Assembly: GCF_025231525.1 (NCBI RefSeq)
Contig: NZ_CP103057.1
Coordinates: forward strand, 1,753,001-1,817,000
DNA: 64,000 nt
Direction of reading: 5' to 3'
DNA from: Sphingomonas endolithica
GTDB taxonomy: Bacteria > Pseudomonadota > Alphaproteobacteria > Sphingomonadales > Sphingomonadaceae
Part shown: in pieces, positions 7,131 through 16,160 of the stretch
How the letters are laid out: each line of letters starts with the position of its first letter
Numbering within the stretch: the first letter of the stretch is position 1
Translations under genes and position numbers: made by a program
The notes under the pieces: model-generated
What the model was told of the DNA's origin: nothing
What the model saw: the letters and a program-made list of their open reading frames with translations, nothing else
Database searches by the model: none

Positions 7131-10100
7131 TCAGAAGCTGAAGCGTACGCCGGCCGAATAGCGCGCGTCGCCGGGCTGCGAGAAGGTGACGAAATTGTCC
7201 GACCGACGATGGCCGCGACGGCTCGCGCCGGTCAGGTTGATCGCCTCGACGAAACCGGTCAGCCCCTTGACGAACACGTAGCTCGCGCTGGCGTCGACCT
7301 GGCCATATTTCTCGACATAGACCGGGTTGGGATTGCCGCTCTCGTAGAATTCGTCGCGCCAGTTATAGGCGACACGCGCCTGCAGCCCGTTCTTGTCGTA
7401 GTACAGCACCGCATTCGCACTATCGCTCAAGCCCGCCAGCGCGAACTGGCCGGTATTGGGGTTCAGCGCATTGTTGAACTTCGCGTCGCCGTTGACGATC
7501 GTATAGTTCAGGATCGTGCCGAACCCGGTATCCCAGAAATTGTGCTGGATGGCGAATTCGAAGCCGTCGATCGTCGCCTTCTGGTCCGAGTTGAACGGCG
7601 TGCCGACGCGGAAGTTGACCAGCCCGTCTTCCGGCAGGCCGAAGATGCTTCCCTGATACAAACCGTTGGAAAGAATCGGATTACCCGCCGCATCCCGGGT
7701 GACGGCTACCGAACCCGGATAGTTGCGCAGGATATAGTCGCGAATCCGCAACACGTCGGTCGTTCCGCCCAGCGCCGCCTGTGCAGCACGGAAACGTGGC
7801 CCGTCGCCCGGATTGCGCAACTCGAAGGCCGAACGCTCGATCTCCTGCGAGTTGATGAAGTTCTTCACCTTCTTGCGGAAATAACCGACAGAAATGTAGC
7901 TCGTGTCGCCATAATACCATTCCGCCGACACATCGATATTCTTCGACAGGAACGGCACCAGGTTGGGGTTGCCCTGCAAACCACCACCGCCGGCGATCCC
8001 GAATTGGCGATTGAGCGTCAGGCCGCCCTGCAGACTGTTGTAATCGGCACGGGTGATCGTGTGGCTGTACGACGCGCGCAGCTTCACGTTGTCGATCGGC
8101 TGCATGTCGAAATCAATCGCGGGCAACCAGTTCTGATAGCTGCCCTTGTTCGTCAGGAACGTGTTTGCCGTGCCATAGGTGATGTTGAATTCGCCGGCGG
8201 CCACCCAGGCGGTACCGGTCGGGATCGGCGTCAGCGATGCCGAGCTGATCGTCGTCTGATCATAGCGTACCCCGCCGATGATGTGCGCCGCGCGGCCGAA
8301 CATATCGAACTTGGTGTTGACCTGGACATAGGGCGAGATCGTCTTTTCGCGGATGCGACGGTCGGTTTCGTAATTGGCCAGGCAGTTGCCGTCACCGCCG
8401 CAGATGTTGAACTTGCTGTCGAGCAGATCGACCATCCGTTCGAAATTGAAGCGGTAGTAAGCCGGGATGATCCCCGAATTTGCGCCGTCGACGCCCTTGA
8501 ACTTGTCCGGCAGGCTGACGAGCTCGAACAGATCGTCCGGTAGGTCCGCCGGCGTGCCGACGCCACCCCAGGTGTCGTTCTGCGTAAAGCCATAGGCCGA
8601 GCGCACCTTGTTGTCGACGTACGAGAAGCCGACGTCGATCGAATCGAGGAAGTCGCCGTCATGCTCGTATTTGCCGCTCAACTGGATCTGGTTGATCCGG
8701 TCGCGGAAATAGGCGTTGCGGAACGAATTGCCCGTTGCGTTGATCAGCGCCGGGTTGAGCGCATCGATGCCCGGCTGCATGACGTAGGAAATAACCGGCA
8801 GGTCCTTGGTGAAGTCCACCGTCTGCGATGCCACGCCGAAGATCGCCGAGCCGACCGACGTGCTGGTGCCGAACCGATTGGTCGGCTTGGATTCCGCGGT
8901 CGAATGATGTGCGTCGAGCGAGACGGTAACGCCGCCCGGCGCGTCCCACTTCAGATTGCCGCCGAGCGACTTGTTCTCGGTCACGTTCGCGGTCAGCGAG
9001 CCGCTGTACGACAGATCCTTACCGGGGCCGAACCGCTCGGTGTAGAACACCGGGCCGGCAACCGGGCCATCGGTCCACGAGGTCGACGTATCGCCGAAGT
9101 TGAACCAGATGCCGACACTGCTGTCGCGGGCTTCCACCTTGTTGCGCGAATAGGTGAAATCGACCGTCGCGGTCAGTGAGTCGGTCGGGCGCGCCTGGAG
9201 CACCAACTGGCCGTTGATGCGCTCGCGCTTGATGTCGGTGAGATTGTACGCGGCGCTCTGCGGCACTTCGTACACGTCGTCGGGGCCAGGACGATTGATG
9301 ACATTGGGCCCTTCCGGCCCGAGCGTACCCCAATCGTTTTCGTTGCCCAGGAACGAATTGCCGAACCCGACCGAGCCGGTGTTCACGCTGGCGTTGCGCT
9401 TCTGGTAGCTGCCCGAGAGCAGGATGCCGAACTGGTCGGCGGGGCCGAACGTCGCACTGACCACACCGGACACTTCGGGCGTCACCTGGTTCTTGCCGTT
9501 CTGCGAGGTGTCGACGACACCCTTGGCCGCGACCGACCCGCGAAAGCCGGGCCGGTCGAGCGGGCGCGGCGTGCGGATGTTGATCGACGAACCGATCCCG
9601 CCCGACGGCACCGCGGCGCGGCCGGTCTTGTACACTTCGACCGCGGCGATGCCTTCGGACGCGAGATTGGCGAAATCGAACGAGCGTGACGCGGGCGCGC
9701 TGGCGCCATCGCCAAGCGACGAGGTCGGCATCTGGCGGCCGTTCAGCGTGACGAGATTGTATTGCGGGCCGAAGCCGCGGACCGTGACGAACTGCCCTTC
9801 GCCATTCGAGCGATCGATCGACACGCCGGTGATGCGCTGCAGCGATTCGGCCAGGTTGGTGTCGGGGAACTTGCCGATGTCTTCGGCCGAGATCGCATCG
9901 ACCACGCCCTGCGCGTTGCGCTTGATATCCACCGCCTGGCGCAGACTAGCCCGGATACCGGTAACGACGATCTCGTCGCCGGTGGGGTCCTGCTCGGCGA
10001 CGGAGGGTTCGATCTCGGACGGGCCCGGATTGCCAAGCGTGGCCGCGGCGTCCTGCGCGGCGGCGACTTGCGGCAGGCCGGCGATCGCCAGCGTGGATGC

Positions 10101-10145
10101 GGATAATACCAGTTTCGAAAGCGTCCGAGCTGTAAAACGGCGCAT
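7131..10145 (-). CDS. TonB-dependent receptor (Xanthomonas/Caulobacter type)
   Basis: Outer-membrane ligand-gated porin, 1004 aa, driven by TonB-ExbBD, probably importing a glucan oligosaccharide. It has a signal peptide (about residues 1-30, ending AAAQD), a TonB-box-like region EIVVTGIRASL, a plug domain with GKFPDTNLAESLQRITGVSI and VRGFGPQYNLVTLNGRQ, then a long beta-barrel ending in the outer-membrane signature VRFSF. The ATG at 10145 has a strong ribosome binding site (AGGGGGG, 5 bp upstream); the ATG at 10190 lies inside a candidate operator. It is the first gene of the operon reaching to the GH16 gene at 304. Confidence 0.93.
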   Translation of the reverse strand: MRRFTARTLSKLVLSASTLAIAGLPQVAAAQDAAATLGNPGPSEIEPSVAEQDPTGDEIVVTGIRASLRQAVDIKRNAQGVVDAISAEDIGKFPDTNLAESLQRITGVSIDRSNGEGQFVTVRGFGPQYNLVTLNGRQMPTSSLGDGASAPASRSFDFANLASEGIAAVEVYKTGRAAVPSGGIGSSINIRTPRPLDRPGFRGSVAAKGVVDTSQNGKNQVTPEVSGVVSATFGPADQFGILLSGSYQKRNASVNTGSVGFGNSFLGNENDWGTLGPEGPNVINRPGPDDVYEVPQSAAYNLTDIKRERINGQLVLQARPTDSLTATVDFTYSRNKVEARDSSVGIWFNFGDTSTSWTDGPVAGPVFYTERFGPGKDLSYSGSLTANVTENKSLGGNLKWDAPGGVTVSLDAHHSTAESKPTNRFGTSTSVGSAIFGVASQTVDFTKDLPVISYVMQPGIDALNPALINATGNSFRNAYFRDRINQIQLSGKYEHDGDFLDSIDVGFSYVDNKVRSAYGFTQNDTWGGVGTPADLPDDLFELVSLPDKFKGVDGANSGIIPAYYRFNFERMVDLLDSKFNICGGDGNCLANYETDRRIREKTISPYVQVNTKFDMFGRAAHIIGGVRYDQTTISSASLTPIPTGTAWVAAGEFNITYGTANTFLTNKGSYQNWLPAIDFDMQPIDNVKLRASYSHTITRADYNSLQGGLTLNRQFGIAGGGGLQGNPNLVPFLSKNIDVSAEWYYGDTSYISVGYFRKKVKNFINSQEIERSAFELRNPGDGPRFRAAQAALGGTTDVLRIRDYILRNYPGSVAVTRDAAGNPILSNGLYQGSIFGLPEDGLVNFRVGTPFNSDQKATIDGFEFAIQHNFWDTGFGTILNYTIVNGDAKFNNALNPNTGQFALAGLSDSANAVLYYDKNGLQARVAYNWRDEFYESGNPNPVYVEKYGQVDASASYVFVKGLTGFVEAINLTGASRRGHRRSDNFVTFSQPGDARYSAGVRFSF

Positions 10146-10189
10146 ATCGCCCCCCTTTTTAATCATCACGTGGTTCAACCCACGCTTCA

Positions 10190-10204
10190 TTGAGAACGTT
10201 CACT
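10190..10204. promoter_or_regulatory. candidate LacI-type operator upstream of the TBDR
   Basis: An inverted repeat centred on AACGTT (GAACGTTC, with weaker matches one step further out) lies about 45 bp before the TBDR start codon. LacI-family operators often are palindromes with a central CG such as this. The LacI encoded at 1158-2216 is the obvious candidate to bind it. Single site, imperfect outer arms; inference only. Confidence 0.4.
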
Positions 10205-10261
10205 TGATCGCTTTGTCCCGCCCTGTCAACGGCCCGCCGCAGTGGCCTGGCACGGTTTTGC

Positions 10262-10517
10262 GAGACTTCGCCGGCGAACATCGGGTGAACCTGTTCCACC
10301 ACATCCGCACCGTCTTATGACAGATGTCGATACCACGTTCGACCAGCAGATCCTCAACATTGCGCAGCGACCGCGGAAATCGCACGTACATCATCACCAC
10401 CAGCCGGATCACCTTCGGGTGACGAATAAAAGTAGCGAAAAGGATTTGCAGGGGCGGGGTATGCCATCGCTCTATCCCACCCCGGCTAGCGATCGGTGCA
10501 TATGGGCTGACAGAGCC
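10262..10517 (-). mobile_element. IS6-family fragment, transposase N-terminal end
   Basis: The sequence matches the right-hand end of the full IS6-family copies: transposase codons equivalent to VIRLVVMMYVRFP and the WWNRF region, then the terminal repeat ending CTGACAGAGCC. The rest of the transposase is missing, and a small deletion shifts the frame near the start. The fragment ends less than 120 bp from the TBDR start, so it forms part of the upstream region of the glycan operon. Its other end is fused to a broken MmgE/PrpD gene. Confidence 0.8.
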
Positions 10518-10518
10518 C

Positions 10519-11515
10519 GGCGAAACGTTCGACCCCGGCCCGACCCATCCGAACGCCGCTCTGGTCCCTGCCCTGCTCGCACTGGCCGATGCCGACCCCA
10601 CGATCGAAGGCGCGCGCTTCCTCACTGCAATGACAGCAGGCAGCGATCTCGCCTGCCGCCCCTCGCTAGCGCCGGCGCGCGCCTATGAGGAAGGCGGCTG
10701 GTACCCACCAGCACCAGTGGGGCTTATCGCCGCGGCCGCGGCCTGCGCCAAGTTGCTCAGATTGGGTGCCGACGGCATCCGTCATGCCATGGGGCTGGCG
10801 ATGTTGCAGGGCAGCTTCCCGGGCGAGATCAAATATGATGCCGCGTCGCCGCTGCGCGGCGTGCGCGAGGCATTTGCGGCACGCGGCGCGGTCGAGGCAG
10901 CGTTGCTGGCACAAGCGGGCGCGCGCGCCTTCGCCGCACCGCTCGAGGGACGGGCCGGCTTCTTCGCGATCTATGGCGGCGGCGCGGCCCGAGACAGCCT
11001 GACCGCTGATCTCGGCGCGCGCTTCTTGGGCAACGAGGTCAGCTTCAAGCCATTGCCATGCTGTCGCGGGACGCACGCTTATATCGAAGCTGCGATCGCC
11101 CTATGCGAGCGTTGCGACTGGCGCGAGATCAAGACCATCACCGCGCAGATCAGTCCGATCCAGGAATGCTGATCCGGCCGCAACCCGGCAAGGGCGCCGC
11201 AGAGCGCGATCGAGGCCAAGTTCAACATCCGTTCACCACCGCCTTCGGCTTCATTCATGGCGGCGTCTCGCTTGATTCCTTCGACCACGTCGCGCGAAAC
11301 GATACGGCGGTGCTTGAGCTGGCGCAGCACGTAACGGAATATCGCAATCCCACCTGGGGTCGCGAACACGCCGCGAGCGGATCGCTGGTCGTGACGCTTC
11401 GCTCCGGCGAGCGACTGAGTCATTAAGTACCGCATGCGATCGGCCACCCCGGCAATCCGCTCAGCGATGATGCGCTGGTGGACAAGTTCGTCGCGTGCGC
11501 GGCACCGGCAACGCT
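10519..11515 (+). pseudogene. MmgE/PrpD family protein (2-methylcitrate dehydratase-like), truncated and frameshifted
   Basis: Beginning at the very base after the IS6 end, the frame encodes a typical MmgE/PrpD middle part: HPNAALVPALLALAD, then ALLQG-like GLAMLQGSFPGEIKYD and SFKPLPCCRGTHAYIEAA. It stops at 11170. Further fragments of the family continue in other frames: an AKFNI/PFTTAFGFIHGGVSLDSF-like piece near 11215-11280 and GNPLSDDALVDKFVACAA near 11455-11510. The start (roughly the first 100 codons of the family) is missing, and there are at least two frameshifts. This is therefore a non-functional remnant cut by the IS element. Confidence 0.85.
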
Positions 11516-11943
11516 TTCTATTACCAAACCGAATTCACGATCGGCTGCGGCGCAGGTTCTTGGGCTGAGCGTACGATCATCTGCGACGAGCCTGCTACGT
11601 CCGGCATGGAATGTCGCTTGCGGACTGCTCGCCGCCGCATCCCAAATCCAAGCCGATGCTGGATGTCAGGATAGTTGTTCAGGAGCCTTAAACTCCCGCC
11701 CTCCTCTCTCGCCCGCTTACGCCGCGCCACAATGGCGAAGTGCACGTTGTCAAATAGTCAGAATTTAGTTCATTTTACGATGCCAGCCGCAACTTGATAC
11801 AGGGCCACACTTCAGCAGCGCGTATGTATTTTTTCCAAAACTTAAAAAGACTGAGAATAAATAAGTCCATGATATCGTCAAATTGCAAAGAGGGGTTCAT
11901 ATCGCCTGATGCTATTAGCTGAATAATTACGTCAAAAAGCTTT
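11516..11943. other. unassigned region with an AT-rich patch
   Basis: No recognisable complete gene. About 11760-11960 is strikingly AT-rich compared with everything around it. A 62-codon minus-strand ORF (11775-11963, MFMISSKKLFDVI...) in this patch has no recognised family. A plus-strand frame near 11505-11680 (GNAFYYQTEFTIGCGAGSWAE) reads protein-like but I could not place it. The patch looks like imported or degenerate DNA. Confidence 0.4.
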
Positions 11944-12423
11944 TTACTGCTTATCATAAACATATCGATCGTTGGAAGCTTTGCCCGCAGGATCAGCAGC
12001 GCTCCATAGATATCGAAAGGTCATCTGCTTGCCGTCGCTCGAGAGATTGACCTGCAGTTGCGATACGACCTGACCTTTGGCCTGAGCGGTCCAGAACGCG
12101 GTGTGACTATCGGCCTTCACTACCAGCAAGGCGTCGAGGCCTGGGCCCGCCTGGGGCGTCGACTTCCCGTAGGTGTAGGGGATCTGTGAGACGTGCTTCT
12201 TCCCAGGCTCCGCCAACAATTCCAACGTTTCGGTGATCAGCACCCCGTCGGCGCTTGGCGCGAACACGAATTCCTTGCTCTTGACCCCCGGATCGGTCGC
12301 TATGATTGATCGGGCCTTGTTGAGCCGCCATGTGCCCAGAAAAGGATCATCCGCTGCATTGGCCGTAACCGGCAGGAATAATGCCAGGATCAGGCCGGCA
12401 AGTGTTCGCACGATCATGTTCAT
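11944..12423 (-). CDS. small secreted protein of unknown function
   Basis: 159 aa with a clear signal peptide (MNMIVRTLAGLILALFLPVT, cleavage probably after ANA). The mature part starts DPFLGTWRLNKARS, which resembles the opening of small beta-barrel, lipocalin-like secreted proteins found in sphingomonads. A good ribosome binding site (AGGGGAG) precedes the ATG at 12423. It follows the serine hydrolase gene at 12512 on the same strand with an 88 bp gap, so it may be the end of that run. No catalytic motif was seen and no function is proposed. Confidence 0.7.
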   Translation of the reverse strand: MNMIVRTLAGLILALFLPVTANAADDPFLGTWRLNKARSIIATDPGVKSKEFVFAPSADGVLITETLELLAEPGKKHVSQIPYTYGKSTPQAGPGLDALLVVKADSHTAFWTAQAKGQVVSQLQVNLSSDGKQMTFRYLWSAADPAGKASNDRYVYDKQ

Positions 12424-12511
12424 CCCAACTCCCCTTTATGGTGATGCAGAACTCCGCGACCCCGCATGCACATTGACACATGTATTAGGCGCGGACCTTC
12501 CAGCCGGTCTT

Positions 12512-14467
12512 TCAGAGCGCTTCGGTGTAGAGATATTCGTGCTGACTATCGCGAATGGCCAAGGTGCGTTTGCCATCGGCCGTACCGACGAGCGCGTCGA
12601 CACCGATCGACCCCGGTCCTGCCGAAACGATCGATACGCTGCCATCTGCATTGCGACGCGTAACCACTGGTCCCTCGATGAACCCGGCTGTCAGCCATTT
12701 ACCGCCGTTCCGATCGCTGATCTTCATGTTCAGCCCGTCGGGCGAGCGATAATGCGCCGCCAGGTTGGCGAGCACCGCCGGATCGCCCGGGATCGTCAGG
12801 CGAGAGCGGCGGGCGGCAGTGCTGGCCTTTTGCTGTGCGGCGGCCGGCGCAATCATCTGCGCCGCCTCGGGCTTGCCGTCATAGACGACTTCCAGCAGGC
12901 GGCGCAGCAGCGGCTGGAACAGCGCCGGCCCCGAATCCGCGTTGGTCAGGATCACCGCACCTATCCCCGTATCCGGCAGCACGTAGAAATTGCTGTGGTA
13001 CCCTTGCAGCGTACCGCCATGGGTGACGACATGAACGCCGGATTCGATGCGGTCCATCAGCCCCATGCCGTACCACGCGTCCTCGCCGAGCGACACGTTG
13101 TGCTTGCGCCGCTCGAGGATGTTGGCTTCGCTCACTAGCCTCTTGCCCTCGGGCGTGACGCCCTTGGTGATCTCCAGTTGCGCATAGCGTGCCATGTCGG
13201 CGACGCTGGACCAGACCCCGCCGGCGGGGCGATGCGGGACGATGAGGTGATTGAAGCTGTTCGACATCAGCGTCATGCGGCCATCGACACTGTAGCCATG
13301 CGGGCGTGCCCAATCGCCGCTCTCGCCAACCCTGAGATCGAAGGTCGTGTCGCGCATCTTGAGCGGCGTGAAGATGCGCGTCTGCATGGCGCGATCGAAC
13401 CCGGCGCCGAGCTCCATGTCCGGATAGGCGAGATGCCCACCCAGATACCCCGCGGCGGACGCCATCAGATTGTTGTACTGGAACAATTCCCCGAACTTGC
13501 TGGTGGGCTGCGTCACGGCGAGTTGCTTGAACGTGTCCGACGCGGGCGCTCCGCTGTCGGCAAGGATGAACGCATAATCCTTGCGCGGAAGGCCGGTGCA
13601 CGCACAGACGAGATGGCGCACCTCCACCGAGCGCGTCACCTCGTCGCTGCCGAGGCGGAAGGGGGGATAGAGTTCGGTGACCTTCTGATCCCAGCGCAGC
13701 TTGCCCTCATCGGCCAGCACCGACAGCAACAACGTCGCCATGCCCTTGGTGTTCGAGGCGATCATGAACTTGGTGTGCGCGGTGACCGGCTCGGGCGAGC
13801 CGAGTGCCCGTACGCCGATTCCGCCCTGCCAGACGACCTTGCCATTATCGATCAATGCCAGGCCGACGCCCGGCACATCGAGCGTGCGCGCCGATTCCGC
13901 CACGAAATCGCGGAGCAGCTTGATGCGCTCGGGCGAAAGGTGATGGACGGTCTTGTTGGCGAAATTCTCGCGCTGGTACCCGGCCGGGCGCAGGCTTTCC
14001 GAGATCAGCCCCATCGCGGACGACCGCTTGTTGGCGACCGCTTCGGAGCCCTCGGTGACGATGACGGTCCACGCCGTGCCGCTACGCAGCGCCAACGCCG
14101 AGACGGTCGCACGCTCGTTGGGTGACGTTTCATAGGCGATGTTGGCGCGTTCATCCCAGCCGTCACCGGGCGCCGCAGGGCTGACCAGCCGCACCACGCG
14201 GTTGGCGCGTGGTGCGAACTTCGACCAGGCGGCAGCGGCGGCGGCACCGGCGTTAGCGGCGGGGCCGACTTCGACCACGGCGATCTTCAGCGTTCCTTCG
14301 GGCGAAGCGAAGATCGTGCTCGGACCGTCGACCGTCTGCGTCCAGTCGCGCGGCTGGATATAGGCGAGACCGCTAACGGTGGTCCTGGGCGTGTCCGACG
14401 CGGCGGCGGTCTGGGCCATGGCAGGAAGCGGGAGCGCCAACAGGGCGAGGGCGAAGGCGAGTTTCAT
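12512..14467 (-). CDS. serine hydrolase, class C beta-lactamase-like, with extra N-terminal domain
   Basis: 651 aa exported protein (signal peptide ends LPAMAQ). Residues about 25-170 form an extra N-terminal domain unlike the two neighbours. The beta-lactamase/penicillin-binding-protein fold follows, with the nucleophile motif SNTK (S238-K241) and a YNN tyrosine motif in LFQYNNLMASAAG. A C-terminal beta-rich extension follows from about residue 520. Class C-like folds include esterases, D-aminopeptidases and DD-peptidases, so true beta-lactamase activity is only one option. It is third in a run of three such genes behind a dipeptidase, which favours peptide or D-amino-acid chemistry in the periplasm (inference). 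Confidence 0.85.
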   Translation of the reverse strand: MKLAFALALLALPLPAMAQTAAASDTPRTTVSGLAYIQPRDWTQTVDGPSTIFASPEGTLKIAVVEVGPAANAGAAAAAAWSKFAPRANRVVRLVSPAAPGDGWDERANIAYETSPNERATVSALALRSGTAWTVIVTEGSEAVANKRSSAMGLISESLRPAGYQRENFANKTVHHLSPERIKLLRDFVAESARTLDVPGVGLALIDNGKVVWQGGIGVRALGSPEPVTAHTKFMIASNTKGMATLLLSVLADEGKLRWDQKVTELYPPFRLGSDEVTRSVEVRHLVCACTGLPRKDYAFILADSGAPASDTFKQLAVTQPTSKFGELFQYNNLMASAAGYLGGHLAYPDMELGAGFDRAMQTRIFTPLKMRDTTFDLRVGESGDWARPHGYSVDGRMTLMSNSFNHLIVPHRPAGGVWSSVADMARYAQLEITKGVTPEGKRLVSEANILERRKHNVSLGEDAWYGMGLMDRIESGVHVVTHGGTLQGYHSNFYVLPDTGIGAVILTNADSGPALFQPLLRRLLEVVYDGKPEAAQMIAPAAAQQKASTAARRSRLTIPGDPAVLANLAAHYRSPDGLNMKISDRNGGKWLTAGFIEGPVVTRRNADGSVSIVSAGPGSIGVDALVGTADGKRTLAIRDSQHEYLYTEAL

Positions 14468-14546
14468 TTCGGTCTCTCCGATTGGCGTACATTGCGGCTG
14501 GTTTGCGACATGGGCATCGCTCGTGGCGTGACTGGGCAGTGCAGCG

Positions 14547-16160
14547 TCACTGCTTGGGGCCGACCGGCGTGAAGAGCAGGTCCTGATAGTCCCAGCTGAA
14601 ATCAGCCACCGGCGAGACGGGACGCATCGTCACCCGCTCGATCTTGCCGGCGGGATCCAGCGCAAAATTGACGAAGGCCGGCTCGAAGCTCTTATCGTCC
14701 CACCGCGTCTTGAAGCTGTCATACTGCCAATGCTGCAGCGTACCTGTCATGCCGGGCGACTGTTTGAAGTCGATGCGCAGGTCCTGGCCCTGCAGCCGGA
14801 TCGAGATCGGCCCGTACCAGGGGTCGGCATAGTCGCCGACATAACTAGCCAGCGGCAGGAACGGACCGATCGCCGCGGGCTTGGCTTCAGCGGTCGCGAG
14901 GGCCGCGACCGCGCGTTGCTGCCGCTCGCGCTTGTACGTGCGCCAGGCGCCCGCCCAGCCCTGTGCCGGCTGGTCGAGATAATGATCGAGCAGTTGGTAC
15001 ATCAGCCCGCGGATTACCTCGCCATCCTCGGAATTGATCAGAATCGAGAAGCCGATATTCTTTTCCGGGATCATCACCACGGTCGCCTGGAACCCGAACA
15101 CCGCACCATCGTGCGAGACGATCTTCGCGCCCTTATAGTCTTCGACCGACCAGCCGAGCGCATAGGCGCTCAGTATCGGCTGCGCGGCCTTCAGCGCGGG
15201 CGGCATCTGCCCGGTCGGCGTCAGCACCATCGGCTTCCACATCTCGGCCGCCTGTGCTTCGCTGAACAGCTGACCACCCTTGGGCAGCTTGCCATGAGCG
15301 AGCTGGATCGACAGCCATTGTGCCATATCGTTGGCACTGACCGCGAGGCCGCCGGCGGGCGCCGCCGTGCGCCCCAGTTCCTTGCGCTCGTCGAGCGGCT
15401 CCAGGTCACCGAGCCCGCGAAACGCCCCGTTCACGCGGGCATGCGGGAAGGCACGATCGCGTTTGGCAAAGCGCGTCTCGTCCGATGTCGCGGTCATCAT
15501 TCCACCGGCGCGCAGCACATGCTGCTCGACAAAGGCTTCCCATGTCTGCCCGCTCACCTCTTCGATCAGCTGGCCGGCGACCATGTAGAGGATGTTGTCA
15601 TAGGCATAGCCGCTGCGGAAACTGGTTGCCGGCTTGATGAAGCGGATGCGTCGCACGGCTTCGCGACGTGTCAGGTTGGTGCTCGGCACGAACAGCAGGT
15701 CTCCTGCGCCCAGCCCCAGCCCGCTGCGATGGACCAGCAGGTCGCGGATCGTCATCTCGCGCGTGACCCAGGGATCGTACATCTGGAAGCCCGGCAGCCG
15801 ATCGATCACCTTGTCGTCCCAACCGATCTTGCCCTGGTCGACCAGGATGGCGAGCGCCGCCGTAGTGAACGCCTTGCCGGTCGATCCGTTGGGGAAGATC
15901 GTGTTCGGCGTCACCGCGTCATGCCCGCCAAGCCGGCGAACGCCATAGCCCTTGGCCAGCGTGGTGCGGCCGTTCTCGACGATGGCGATCGCCATGCCGG
16001 GCACGCCCACCGCCTTGCGGAGCTCCTCCACCTTGGCATCGAAGCCCGCCGGCGGATCCGCCAACGCAGCCGTCGGCGCAAGCGCCAGGAGCATTGCGAA
16101 AACCGCGACGCCGGCGCGTTGCCGCAGGCGGTGAGATGTAGCCATGGCAGATCCTTTCAT
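14547..16160 (-). CDS. serine hydrolase, class C beta-lactamase-like, with C-terminal DUF3471-like region
   Basis: Exported serine hydrolase of 537 aa from the first ATG. Visible motifs are STGK (S88-K91 counted from MATSH) with NGSTGKAFT context, YDN in SGYAYDNILYMVAG, and a long C-terminal beta-rich domain (GDYADPWYGPISIRLQG) like DUF3471. Two starts are credible. The ATG at 16160 shares a base with the upstream stop (TGATG); the ATG at 16145 has its own site (AAAGGA) and a cleaner signal peptide. It lies directly between two paralogues, so the three were probably made by tandem duplication and then diverged. Substrate unknown; likely periplasmic ester, amide or D-peptide hydrolysis. Confidence 0.86.
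   Translation of the reverse strand: MKGSAMATSHRLRQRAGVAVFAMLLALAPTAALADPPAGFDAKVEELRKAVGVPGMAIAIVENGRTTLAKGYGVRRLGGHDAVTPNTIFPNGSTGKAFTTAALAILVDQGKIGWDDKVIDRLPGFQMYDPWVTREMTIRDLLVHRSGLGLGAGDLLFVPSTNLTRREAVRRIRFIKPATSFRSGYAYDNILYMVAGQLIEEVSGQTWEAFVEQHVLRAGGMMTATSDETRFAKRDRAFPHARVNGAFRGLGDLEPLDERKELGRTAAPAGGLAVSANDMAQWLSIQLAHGKLPKGGQLFSEAQAAEMWKPMVLTPTGQMPPALKAAQPILSAYALGWSVEDYKGAKIVSHDGAVFGFQATVVMIPEKNIGFSILINSEDGEVIRGLMYQLLDHYLDQPAQGWAGAWRTYKRERQQRAVAALATAEAKPAAIGPFLPLASYVGDYADPWYGPISIRLQGQDLRIDFKQSPGMTGTLQHWQYDSFKTRWDDKSFEPAFVNFALDPAGKIERVTMRPVSPVADFSWDYQDLLFTPVGPKQ

Noticed and set aside
5770..8543. Plus-strand ORFs of 463 and 495 codons opposite halogenase and TBDR
   Set aside because: Shadows of well-supported genes; no ribosome binding site or recognisable domain.
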